NCBI GenBank assembly: GCA_944359065.1
Contig: CALVSP010000007.1
Span: 1-35,958 of the forward strand
Length of the DNA: 35,958 nt
DNA from: an uncultured Bacilli bacterium
Lineage (GTDB): Bacteria; Bacillota_I; Bacilli_A; RF39; UBA660
Direction: 5' to 3'
Shown here: positions 7,549 through 14,954 of the stretch, piece after piece
Numbering within the stretch: the stretch's first letter is position 1
Layout: the number at the start of each line of letters is the position of its first letter
Notes under the pieces: generated by a model
Told to the model about the DNA's origin: nothing
Database searches by the model: none
What the model saw: the letters and a program-made list of their open reading frames with translations, nothing else
Translations under genes and position numbers: made by a program

Positions 7549-8205
7549 GTGTATAAGATTTGTTTAGTAGAAGATGAAATATCTTTAAATAATTTAATAA
7601 AGTCCTATATGGAAAAAGAGGGATATGAGGTAATCCAATTTTATAAAGGAAATGATGCTTTAGAGTATATAGGCAAAGAAAAGATAGACCTTTGGGTTTT
7701 AGATATTATGTTAGGAGATTCAATCAGTGGATATGATTTAATTAAAAAAATAAGAAGTTTAGATAAAAATGTTCCCGTAATATTCACTTCAGCTCGTGAC
7801 CAAGATTTGGACAAAATTTTAGGTTTAGAGTTAGGTAGTGATGATTATATCGCTAAACCATATTCGCCAAAAGAATTGATGTTAAGAATCAACAATATAT
7901 TTAAAAGAGTTTATACAAATTCTAATATAATTAAGTATGAATGTTATGAAATCGATGTTGATAAAAGAATAGTTCTACATAATGGCAAAGAAATTAATTT
8001 AACGACTCTCGAATTTGATTTATTATATATGTTTTTAAGTAATAAAGGAAAGTCGTTCAGTCGTGATGATATTTTAAATATCATTTGGGGGGAAGACTAC
8101 TTTGGTAGTGACCGAGTAGTGGATGATTTAATTAGAAGATTAAGAAAGAAAATGCCAAAAATAAATATTAATACTATATATGGCTATGGTTATCGTTTAA
8201 CATGA
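7549..8205 (+). CDS. OmpR/PhoB-family response regulator
   Basis: A 218-residue DNA-binding response regulator. The receiver domain (1 to about 120) has acidic residues Glu8/Asp9, phospho-acceptor Asp52 in WVLDIML, Thr80 in IFTSA and Lys103 in IAKPYS. The winged-helix effector (about 125-218) shows LTTLEFDLL and the C-terminal IYGYGYRL hairpin. I start it at the GTG at 7549 because AGGTGA is correctly spaced; the GTG at 7540 lies inside that ribosome site. An out-of-frame ATG at 7547 overlaps the start codon. The stop overlaps the kinase start by 4 bases, so the two are translationally coupled. The target genes are not evident. Confidence 0.94.
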   Translation: MYKICLVEDEISLNNLIKSYMEKEGYEVIQFYKGNDALEYIGKEKIDLWVLDIMLGDSISGYDLIKKIRSLDKNVPVIFTSARDQDLDKILGLELGSDDYIAKPYSPKELMLRINNIFKRVYTNSNIIKYECYEIDVDKRIVLHNGKEINLTTLEFDLLYMFLSNKGKSFSRDDILNIIWGEDYFGSDRVVDDLIRRLRKKMPKININTIYGYGYRLT

Positions 8206-9449
8206 TTAGAACAACACTATATAGACAATTAGTTTCTTTAGCAGTTATTATTTGTGGAATTATATTTATAAGTTTGGGCTTACTCCTCCCAAAACTTTTA
8301 CTCCCTATCTATGAAAAAAATATATATCAATATTTAAAACAACCACTAGAGTTGATTGAAAGTAACATTGATAAAGTAGAATTTGATGATATTGCTTATT
8401 TATATGTTGTTGATGACAAAATAATAGTATCTGAAAACTTAAAGGATATCATTAATATTGATACTAAGCAAATATTAGATAGAATAGATAATGAATATGG
8501 CAAATTTACTTATTTAGGTAAAACATATTATTACTATAATATTGATACCGAGTATATTAATAAAATTGCTATTACTAATAACGATTATTTACTGGAAATA
8601 AGGGCTGATATTATGAAAACTTTACTTCCAGTAATAATTGGTACTTTATTAATAACAATTGGTATTATTATATTATGGGCAAATCAAATTGTAACTAAAA
8701 TATATCATCTAAAAGAAAAAGTTGATAACTTAGATAACGATGATTATATTGATAAATATGATTATATGGTAGACGATGAATTGAGTACTTTGAATAAAGC
8801 AATCGATGATATGAAAGCTACCTTAAAAAAACAAGAAGAATATAAAAATCAAATGTATCAAAATATTTCTCATGATTTTAAAACTCCACTTACTGTTATA
8901 AAATCTCATATTGAAGCCATTGAGGATGGAATTATGGATCCAACAACTGGCGGAAGTATTATTAAAGAACAAATAAATAAACTCGAAATAAAAGTACACT
9001 CCCTTTTATACTTAAATAAATTAGTATATCTCAAAGATATTGAAAAAAAAGATGAGAAAATTGATATAAAACCGATTATTGAAAGTAGCGTTAATAAATT
9101 TAAGATTCAAAGACCAGATGTCGAATTTATCATTAATATTTCAGGTAAGACAATATTTAATGGTACTTTAGATATGTGGGAAGCAATAATTGATAATTTG
9201 TTAAACAATTTTATGAGATATGCTATTAAAGAAATTAAAATAACAATTAAAAATAATAAAATTACACTATATAATGATGGCCCACATATTGATCCTGATA
9301 TCCTAAATAATATATTTACTCCTTACAAAAAAGGGATAAAAGGACAATTTGGCTTAGGTTTATCGATTGTAAAAAAAACCCTTAATTTATTAGGGTATGA
9401 AATAAATGTTAACAATGAAAAAAAAGGTATTAGCTTTATAATAAAGTAA
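8202..9449 (+). CDS. membrane sensor histidine kinase
   Basis: A 415-residue partner of the preceding regulator. Membrane segments at about 10-33 and 140-161 enclose a roughly 105-residue extracellular sensor. A HAMP-like linker follows, then the dimerisation helix with NISHDFKTPL (221-230, phospho-acceptor His224). The ATP-binding domain shows the N box around IIDNLLNNFMRYA, NDGPHI (G1) and GQFGLGLSIVKK (G2). The sensor carries no recognisable ligand motif. It begins in an ATGA overlap with the regulator stop, and a terminator overlaps its own stop codon. No adjacent transporter reveals the signal. Confidence 0.93.
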   Translation: MIRTTLYRQLVSLAVIICGIIFISLGLLLPKLLLPIYEKNIYQYLKQPLELIESNIDKVEFDDIAYLYVVDDKIIVSENLKDIINIDTKQILDRIDNEYGKFTYLGKTYYYYNIDTEYINKIAITNNDYLLEIRADIMKTLLPVIIGTLLITIGIIILWANQIVTKIYHLKEKVDNLDNDDYIDKYDYMVDDELSTLNKAIDDMKATLKKQEEYKNQMYQNISHDFKTPLTVIKSHIEAIEDGIMDPTTGGSIIKEQINKLEIKVHSLLYLNKLVYLKDIEKKDEKIDIKPIIESSVNKFKIQRPDVEFIINISGKTIFNGTLDMWEAIIDNLLNNFMRYAIKEIKITIKNNKITLYNDGPHIDPDILNNIFTPYKKGIKGQFGLGLSIVKKTLNLLGYEINVNNEKKGISFIIK

Positions 9450-9463
9450 TTACCTTTTTATTT
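9420..9463 (+). terminator. terminator of the two-component operon
   Basis: AAAAAGGTA (9420-9428) pairs with TACCTTTTT (9450-9458). The intervening bases form an inner stem, CTTTA / TAAAG (9433-9437 / 9441-9445). The T run 9454-9458 and more T follow. The hairpin includes the kinase stop codon. Confidence 0.7.
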
Positions 9464-9492
9464 TTAATAAATTTCATTTAAACTATTTTCTT

Positions 9493-9532
9493 TTGTATAA
9501 AAAAATTGTATAATTATATTATAATTGGAGGG
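9493..9532 (+). promoter_or_regulatory. promoter region and ribosome site of the HerA-type gene
   Basis: Two candidate -10 elements, TATAAT at 9509-9514 and 9520-9525, lie before GGAGGG (9527-9532), which is 5 bases from the ATG. TTGTAT (9493-9498) could be a -35, but neither spacing is ideal, so which -10 is used is open. Confidence 0.5.
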
Positions 9533-9537
9533 ATAAA

Positions 9538-11307
9538 ATGTTGGGACAAATTATAGGAATTGTAGAAAATGAAGTATTATTAAAATTAGCTATTGATATT
9601 AATAAATTTGAAAATTTAATTAATGTTCACGTAATTATGGAAGATAATAATAGAAAATTAGTAGGGGAGATTATTGATATTGAAAATAATGTAGCTCATA
9701 TTAATTTATTAGGGGAAATAATTGATAATAAATTTGTTTTTGGTGTTATTGTTAAACCTTCATTTAGTTCAGTTGTTAAATTAATTTCAAAGGAAAAAAT
9801 ACCAATGATAATTGGTGTTGAAAATTATAAAGAAAATATAGATATTTATCTTGGAACTAGTCCTGTTTATCAAGGTGTTAAAATAGGTGCTAATATTAAT
9901 CAATTTTTTAGTAATCATTTTGCAATATTAGGTTCAACAGGTTCTGGTAAATCATGTGGTGTAGCAAGAATTATTCAAAATGTATTTGATAAAAAAAGAT
10001 TTATACCATATCGAGCAAGTTTATTTATATTTGATGCCTATGGTGAATATCATAATGCGTTTAAAAATATTGTTAGTAATGAAATTTCTTTTAAAGCCTA
10101 TACTACAAATACACATTTTAGTGAAACAGAAGTTTTAAGAATTCCTGCTTGGTTACTTGGAGTTGATGATTTGGCGCTTCTTTTAAATGCAACTAGTTCT
10201 TCACAATTACCTATAATCGAAAAAGCGTTAAAACTTGTTAATATATTTGCTAGAAATGGTGCTGATGTTGTAAAACATCAAAATGATATTATAGCAAGAT
10301 CATTATTAGATATTTTAGCTAGTGGTAATCCACCAGCTCAAATAAGAGATCAAATCTTTTCTATTTTGTCATTTTATAATACTCCAGAATTGAATTTGGA
10401 AACACCAATATTCCAACCTGGGTATACTAGGCCATTAAAACAATGTTTATTAATTGATGCATCTGGTAAAATTAGAGAAATGGAATTATTAACAACATTT
10501 ATTGAAAAATTTGTTCAAAATGATTTGGAATTAAAATTGCCTGAAGGTGATTTTATGTACGGATTGGAAGATTTAGAAAAAGCCTTTGAATTTGCTTTAA
10601 TTAGTGAAGGAATACTCAATAGTGAAAAGGTTTATAATGAATCAAATGTTTTAAAAATTAGATTACATTCATTAGTTAATAGTGATTATAAAAAATATTT
10701 TGAATATGATAAATTTATTACCAAAGAAGATTATATAAGGGAACTTTTAACTGCACCTAATGGAAGAAAAGCTCAAATAATTAATTTTAATATAAATTAT
10801 GTTGATGATAGATTTGCTAAGACATTGACGAAAATATATTCAAAATTGTTGTTTGACTATGCTAAAGCATTAGATAGAAGAGCAACTTTACCATTTCATA
10901 TAATACTAGAGGAAGCTCATAGATATGTTCAAAATGATATTGATGTCGAATTATTAGGATATAATATATTCGAAAGAATTACTAAAGAGGGAAGAAAATA
11001 TGGCGTGCTATTAGGATTAATTTCTCAAAGACCTAGTGAATTATCTGAAACATCATTATCACAATGTAATAATTTTTTAATATTTAAAATGTTACATCCA
11101 GTAGATGTTGAATATATAAGAAAAATGGTACCCAATATAACAAACGAAATTATAAAACGTTTACGAATTTTGCAACCAGGTAATTGTATTGCTTTTGGTT
11201 CTGCGTTTAAAGTACCAGTTATGATAAAATTAGACATGCCAAATCCAGCTCCTGCTAGTAGTAGTTGTGATGTTAGTGGCGTTTGGTTCGTTGAAAAAAA
11301 ACAATAA
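9538..11307 (+). CDS. HerA-type hexameric ATPase / DNA translocase
   Basis: A 589-residue protein of the HerA/FtsK superfamily. An N-terminal beta-barrel (HAS-barrel-like, about 1-75) is followed by Walker A GSTGSGKS (132-139), an Asp-containing FIFDAYGEYH strand, Walker B IILEEAHRY near residue 456 and the C-terminal LGLISQRPSELSETSLSQCNN segment typical of HerA sensors. HerA rings pump DNA. In archaea they work with the NurA nuclease in end resection, and in some bacteria with Sir2 or DUF4297 partners in phage defence. No such partner is adjacent: the neighbours are a histidine kinase and a 68-residue minus-strand gene. It is transcribed alone. Family identity is firm; the process is unknown. 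Confidence 0.88.
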   Translation: MLGQIIGIVENEVLLKLAIDINKFENLINVHVIMEDNNRKLVGEIIDIENNVAHINLLGEIIDNKFVFGVIVKPSFSSVVKLISKEKIPMIIGVENYKENIDIYLGTSPVYQGVKIGANINQFFSNHFAILGSTGSGKSCGVARIIQNVFDKKRFIPYRASLFIFDAYGEYHNAFKNIVSNEISFKAYTTNTHFSETEVLRIPAWLLGVDDLALLLNATSSSQLPIIEKALKLVNIFARNGADVVKHQNDIIARSLLDILASGNPPAQIRDQIFSILSFYNTPELNLETPIFQPGYTRPLKQCLLIDASGKIREMELLTTFIEKFVQNDLELKLPEGDFMYGLEDLEKAFEFALISEGILNSEKVYNESNVLKIRLHSLVNSDYKKYFEYDKFITKEDYIRELLTAPNGRKAQIINFNINYVDDRFAKTLTKIYSKLLFDYAKALDRRATLPFHIILEEAHRYVQNDIDVELLGYNIFERITKEGRKYGVLLGLISQRPSELSETSLSQCNNFLIFKMLHPVDVEYIRKMVPNITNEIIKRLRILQPGNCIAFGSAFKVPVMIKLDMPNPAPASSSCDVSGVWFVEKKQ

Positions 11308-11329
11308 AAAGGCCTGATTAGGTCTTTTT
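11306..11329. terminator. bidirectional terminator, HerA-type gene / 68-residue minus-strand gene
   Basis: AAAAAGGCCT (11306-11315) pairs with AGGTCTTTTT (11320-11329) around GATT, with one wobble. T runs lie on both strands. The stop codons of both convergent genes (11305-11307 and 11328-11330) overlap the stem. Confidence 0.85.
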
Positions 11330-11534
11330 AATTTAAATAATTATTAATGTTACATTTTTTAATATTTAAAATTTTTGAAATTATATCAACATCAAAATTT
11401 AAATTAATCATGTTATTAATAACTTTTAAGATTATTTCTTCTTTGCCTATATTTATGCCTTGTTCATAGTAATATAGTAATTCATTAATTTCCTTTTCAT
11501 TTAAATTTTTCTTTTTTTGAATAAAATTTTCCAT
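11328..11534 (-). CDS. 68-residue protein resembling the C-terminal tail of Rpn/PD-(D/E)XK transposase-family nucleases
   Basis: A complete small gene with AAGGAGGAG seven bases before its ATG, a good promoter (11556-11583) and a terminator. The protein is highly charged at the N terminus. It then has an ELLYYYEQGINIGKEEIILK helix followed by a short helix-turn-helix-like segment ending in NIKKCNINNYL. That G-x-x-x-G-x-x-E...I-A/L pattern and the closing helix resemble the tails of Rpn-family nucleases. Small internal proteins of similar extent have been described in Rpn loci as inhibitors of the full-length toxin. No nuclease domain lies upstream (11535-11683 is noncoding), so this is either a free-standing tail or a relic with intact expression signals. 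The similarity is by eye only. Confidence 0.6.
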   Translation of the reverse strand: MENFIQKKKNLNEKEINELLYYYEQGINIGKEEIILKVINNMINLNFDVDIISKILNIKKCNINNYLN

Positions 11535-11555
11535 ATAATCTCCTCCTTGAATAAG

Positions 11556-11583
11556 ATTATACTTAAAAAATAAATAAAATCAA
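11556..11583 (-). promoter_or_regulatory. promoter of the 68-residue minus-strand gene
   Basis: On the minus strand TTGATT (complement of 11578-11583), a 16-base spacer and TATAAT (complement of 11556-11561) lie just upstream of the AAGGAGGAG ribosome site. Confidence 0.7.
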
Positions 11584-11620
11584 ATGAACAAATTTCAAAA
11601 TTAGGCTAATATTTTTAACC

Positions 11621-11655
11621 AATTTTTAAAATTATTTTAATTAATTTTAAAAATT
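11621..11655 (-). terminator. AT-only perfect inverted repeat downstream of the radical SAM gene
   Basis: AATTTTTAAAATTA (11621-11634) and its exact complement (11642-11655) flank a seven-base loop. It lies about 30 bases past the stop of the minus-strand radical SAM gene. The stem contains no G or C, so it may be a weak terminator or simply a product of base composition. Confidence 0.3.
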
Positions 11656-11683
11656 ATACTATAATTTAGATAAAATTCACATA

Positions 11684-12616
11684 TCAATTTTTAAAATCAT
11701 ATAATTTATCACCTTGCACAATATTTTTTTTATTCATATATTTATCGATACCATTTAATACAGAAATTTTTTTAGTTAACCATTTTGGTGCAACTAAGTC
11801 ATCAAGTTTTGGATCACCAGTTAATCGATGAATAACTATTTCTGGTCTTAAATATTCTAATTGTTCACAAACAATTTCTATATATTCTTGTTCTTGTAAT
11901 AATTTAAATTTTTCTTTAGCATATAATTTTTCCATTTCTGTATTTTTTAAAATGCTTAACATATGAATTTTTATTCCTTGAATATCTAATTTATTTAAAA
12001 ATTTTACCGTTTCTATCATCATTTCTTTTGTTTCGTATGGTAAACCATTTATTATATGAACGACAACATTAATATTTTTTTCTCTTAGTTTATTTACCAT
12101 ACTAACAAAACAGTTTAAATCATGTCCTCTATTAATTAACTTCGTTGTTTGTTCATGAATTGTTTGTAGTCCTAATTCGATGGTTAAGAATGTTCTTTTA
12201 TTTAATTCTTCTAGATAATTTAGACATTCATCTGATATACAATCAGGTCTTGTTGCTATGGCAAGACCGATTACATCTTTGAGATTTAAGATAGTTTCAT
12301 ATTTTTCTTTTAATATTGATACTGGAGCATAAGTATTAGTTCTTGCTTGAAAATATCCAATATATTTACCGTTAGGCCATTTTTTATTCATTAATTTTTT
12401 TCCTTGCATAAATTGAGTAACTAAATCATCGTTGACATTTCCAGCATATTCGCCACTTCCTAAATTACTACAATAAATACATCCCCCATTTTTTAAATGA
12501 GGACAGCTAAATCCAGCATTTAAACTAATTTTAATTATTTTATCATTAAATTTATTTTTATAATAATAATCCAAGGTATGATATCTTTTGTTCGTGTTTG
12601 AATATTTAAAATTCAT
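11684..12616 (-). CDS. YhcC-type radical SAM protein (TIGR01212 family)
   Basis: A 310-residue radical SAM enzyme. The iron-sulfur cluster ligands are Cys38, Cys46 and Cys49 in FSCPHLKNGGCIYC, the long C-x7-C-x2-C spacing characteristic of this family rather than the usual C-x3-C-x2-C. TIELGLQTIHEQTTKLINRGH and the following VHIINGLPYE segment complete the barrel core. HRLTGDPKLDDLVAPKW near the C terminus is also typical. The family's reaction is not established to my knowledge. The gene lies alone on the minus strand, divergent from the carrier at 12725. Confidence 0.9.
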   Translation of the reverse strand: MNFKYSNTNKRYHTLDYYYKNKFNDKIIKISLNAGFSCPHLKNGGCIYCSNLGSGEYAGNVNDDLVTQFMQGKKLMNKKWPNGKYIGYFQARTNTYAPVSILKEKYETILNLKDVIGLAIATRPDCISDECLNYLEELNKRTFLTIELGLQTIHEQTTKLINRGHDLNCFVSMVNKLREKNINVVVHIINGLPYETKEMMIETVKFLNKLDIQGIKIHMLSILKNTEMEKLYAKEKFKLLQEQEYIEIVCEQLEYLRPEIVIHRLTGDPKLDDLVAPKWLTKKISVLNGIDKYMNKKNIVQGDKLYDFKN

Positions 12617-12619
12617 AAA

Positions 12620-12640
12620 ATCACCATTAAAATTATATCA
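12620..12640 (-). promoter_or_regulatory. short-leader promoter and ribosome site of the radical SAM gene
   Basis: Read on the minus strand, TGATATAAT (complement of 12632-12640) is followed after 6 bases by GGTGAT (12620-12625) and the ATG at 12616. This is the same arrangement as for the plus-strand genes. Confidence 0.7.
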
Positions 12641-12675
12641 CTTTGTAAAAATATTGTGAAATTTTGGTATTTTCC

Positions 12676-12715
12676 TTGTAATAATTGTTTTTTTTTATTA
12701 TAATTATTTTGGAGG
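12676..12715 (+). promoter_or_regulatory. promoter and ribosome site of the YfcC-type carrier
   Basis: TTGTAA (12676-12681), a 17-base spacer and TATAAT (12699-12704) are followed by GGAGG (12711-12715). Its 9-base distance to the ATG at 12725 favours that start over the GTG at 12719, which is only 3 bases away. Confidence 0.7.
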
Positions 12716-12724
12716 TAAGTGAAA

Positions 12725-14182
12725 ATGAAGAAATATGATTTATTAAAAGTATTAGGAATAACATTTTTAGTTGTATTTTTAATGAGTTGGGTTATACCAG
12801 CTGGTAGTTATTCTAGCGGAATTTATAGTTCTACTGAAGCAGCAGCTCCATTAGGATTATATGATTTAGTTAGATTGCCATTTATTTCAGTAGCTACATT
12901 TATTCAATATGTATTGTTATTTTTAGCTATTGGTGGCTTTTATGGAGTGCTAAACAAGACAGGTGTTTATACTAAATTAGTTGAAGGACTTGCAAAAAAA
13001 TATAAAAACAATAGTAAAAAATTTATGATTATTACTGTTGCGTTATTTGCATTATTATCTTCTTTAGTAGGAACACTTAATGTTATATTGATTTTAGTGC
13101 CATTTTTTGTAGCTGTTTTATTAAAATTAGGGTATAGTAAAATAAATGCATTAGCATCAACAATAGGTGCTATGTTAGTTGGACAAATTGGTTCAACTAT
13201 CGGTTTTGGTACTTGGGGATATTTAACAATTGTATTTGGCCAAATAGTTAACAATTTTACTATGACAACATTAATTTTAATAAGAGTAATTTTGCTAATC
13301 ATTATAACTGCATTATTTGTTATATTAATTAGTAAAAAAAGTGTATTTAAAAAAGAAAATGTTGAAGTAAAATCAAAAAAAGGTAAAGAAAAACCTGCTG
13401 AAATTAAGGAAGAAAAAATTGATATTCCTTTATATAATGAAGTAAGAAGTGATAAAGGAACATTACCATTAATAATAATTACTGTTATGATGATTATTTT
13501 ATTAATGATTGGTGTTTATAATTTAACTTATACATTCAATATTTCAGTATTAGAAGATTTCCATGAATCATTAATGAGTGCTAAAATAGGAAATTATGAA
13601 ATTTTTTCTAATATTTTAGGTGGAGCTTCTGCTTTAGGTTTATGGGGTAATTATGATATAATAACTGTGTTAGTAATCGTATCATTAGTTATTACATGGA
13701 TTTATAGCATAAAATTTACTGATGCAATTGATGGATTTGTTAAAGGTATGAAAGAAATGCTTGCTCCAGCAGTTTATGCAAGTTTGTCTTGTATTGTGTT
13801 TACTGCAATTTTAAATATGTCAGGTGCTGATTTTGTAAATACTATTGTTAATCAATTTGTTGGTGAGGACTTTAATCTTGCAGGAACAACAGTTTCAACT
13901 TTAGTTTCTAGTTTCTTTTATAATGATTTTTACACTTTGGTTGCAACAATGTCTAGTCCTTTTAGTGTATTCGATGAAAATGTTATTCAAATAGTTGCTT
14001 TAATGTTCCAAACAATGTATGGTTTGGTTATGTTAATAGCTCCAACTAGTATATTTTTAATAGCTGGATTATCTTATTTACAAGTACCATATAAAGAATG
14101 GGTAAAATACATATATAAATATCTATTAATTATTTTTGGTATTGTAATAGTTGTTTCTGTTATTGCTAATATGATGATTTAA
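12725..14182 (+). CDS. YfcC/DcuC-family anaerobic C4-dicarboxylate-type carrier
   Basis: A 485-residue integral membrane protein with about eleven or twelve hydrophobic segments. The opening MSWVIPAGSY is the conserved signature after the first helix in YfcC/DcuC proteins (PF03606). GTLNVILILVPFFVAV and the Gly/Ser-rich GQIGSTIGFGTWGY correspond to the re-entrant substrate-binding part. A charged cytoplasmic loop of about 40 residues (around 200-240) splits the two halves. Family members are proposed to move dicarboxylates, amino acids or peptides, and the substrate is not fixed by sequence. The gene is monocistronic, with its own promoter and terminator. An alternative start is the GTG at 12719. 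Confidence 0.8.
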   Translation: MKKYDLLKVLGITFLVVFLMSWVIPAGSYSSGIYSSTEAAAPLGLYDLVRLPFISVATFIQYVLLFLAIGGFYGVLNKTGVYTKLVEGLAKKYKNNSKKFMIITVALFALLSSLVGTLNVILILVPFFVAVLLKLGYSKINALASTIGAMLVGQIGSTIGFGTWGYLTIVFGQIVNNFTMTTLILIRVILLIIITALFVILISKKSVFKKENVEVKSKKGKEKPAEIKEEKIDIPLYNEVRSDKGTLPLIIITVMMIILLMIGVYNLTYTFNISVLEDFHESLMSAKIGNYEIFSNILGGASALGLWGNYDIITVLVIVSLVITWIYSIKFTDAIDGFVKGMKEMLAPAVYASLSCIVFTAILNMSGADFVNTIVNQFVGEDFNLAGTTVSTLVSSFFYNDFYTLVATMSSPFSVFDENVIQIVALMFQTMYGLVMLIAPTSIFLIAGLSYLQVPYKEWVKYIYKYLLIIFGIVIVVSVIANMMI

Positions 14183-14205
14183 ACTGAATTAATTTCAGTT
14201 TTTTT
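14181..14205 (+). terminator. terminator of the YfcC-type carrier
   Basis: AAACTGAA (14181-14188) pairs with TTCAGTTT (14194-14201) around a five-base loop. Seven T (14199-14205) follow. The stop codon overlaps the stem. Confidence 0.85.
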
Positions 14206-14206
14206 C

Positions 14207-14249
14207 TTGTTTAAAATTCATAAAAAAGGTATAATAATATTAAGGTGAT
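14207..14249 (+). promoter_or_regulatory. promoter and ribosome site of the ABC transporter operon
   Basis: TTGTTT (14207-14212), a 17-base spacer and TATAAT (14230-14235) are followed after 8 bases by GGTGAT (14244-14249) and the ATG at 14253. The -35 begins just after the T run of the preceding terminator. Confidence 0.75.
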
Positions 14250-14252
14250 GGT

Positions 14253-14954
14253 ATGGCATATATTGAAGTAAAAAAAATTAGTAAAACATATAAAATGGGG
14301 GAAGTATTAATTAAAGCAATCGAAGATATATCATTTGAAATAGAAAAGGGGGAATTAGTTGTTATATTAGGCCCTTCTGGTGCTGGAAAAACAACTGTTT
14401 TAAATATTTTAGGTGGTATGGATACAACTGATAGTGGAAGTATTATAATTGATGGTAAGGATATATCAAAATACAATAAAAAACAATTAACTAACTATCG
14501 AAGATATGATATTGGCTTTGTTTTTCAATTTTATAATTTAGTTGGTAATTTAACAGCTTTAGAAAATGTTTCTCTAGCTAGTCAAATTTGTAAAAAGCCT
14601 AAAGATAGTGAAGAAACTTTAAAAAGTGTTGGTTTAGAAGATCGAATTAATCATTTTCCTGCTCAATTATCAGGTGGCGAACAACAAAGAGTAAGTATTG
14701 CTAGAGCTTTAGCTAAAAATCCTAAATTATTATTGTGTGATGAGCCAACAGGCGCTTTAGATTCAAAAACTGGTAAATTAATATTAGAACTATTACAAAA
14801 AACTTGTCATAAATCTAAAATGACTACAATAATAATCACTCATAATGCGATTATATCTGATATTGCCGATAAAGTAATTAAAATTAAAAATGGTACTGTT
14901 AAAGATATTATTATTAATGAACATCCTAAATTAGTTGAGGAGATCGATTGGTAA
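14253..14954 (+). CDS. ABC transporter ATP-binding protein (MacB/LolD type)
   Basis: A 233-residue ATPase. It has Walker A GPSGAGKT (40-47), the Q loop at Gln92 in GFVFQFYNL, signature [15 protein letters not shown] (139-153), Walker B plus D loop [12 protein letters not shown] (159-170) and switch His197 in IIITHN. The sequence belongs to the MacB/LolD/FtsE group, whose members power mechanotransmission permeases rather than channels. It pairs with the FtsX-like permease that starts at its stop codon. Its likely job is to drive export, lipoprotein or peptide handling, or antimicrobial-peptide resistance; the cargo is unknown. Confidence 0.94.
   Translation: MAYIEVKKISKTYKMGEVLIKAIEDISFEIEKGELVVILGPSGAGKTTVLNILGGMDTTDSGSIIIDGKDISKYNKKQLTNYRRYDIGFVFQFYNLVGNLTALENVSLASQICKKPKDSEETLKSVGLEDRINHFPAQLSGGEQQRVSIARALAKNPKLLLCDEPTGALDSKTGKLILELLQKTCHKSKMTTIIITHNAIISDIADKVIKIKNGTVKDIIINEHPKLVEEIDW

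Noticed and set aside
11535-11683. A nuclease relic upstream of the Rpn-tail-like gene
   Set aside because: The minus-strand upstream region reads as promoter and AT-only sequence with stops in all frames; I see no nuclease motif.
9538-12616. A HerA-centred defence island
   Set aside because: No nuclease, Sir2, DUF4297 or other effector gene is adjacent, so a defence role would be guesswork.
14240-14476. Antisense ORF over the ABC ATPase start
   Set aside because: It is the complement of a conserved Walker A region and has no start signals of its own.
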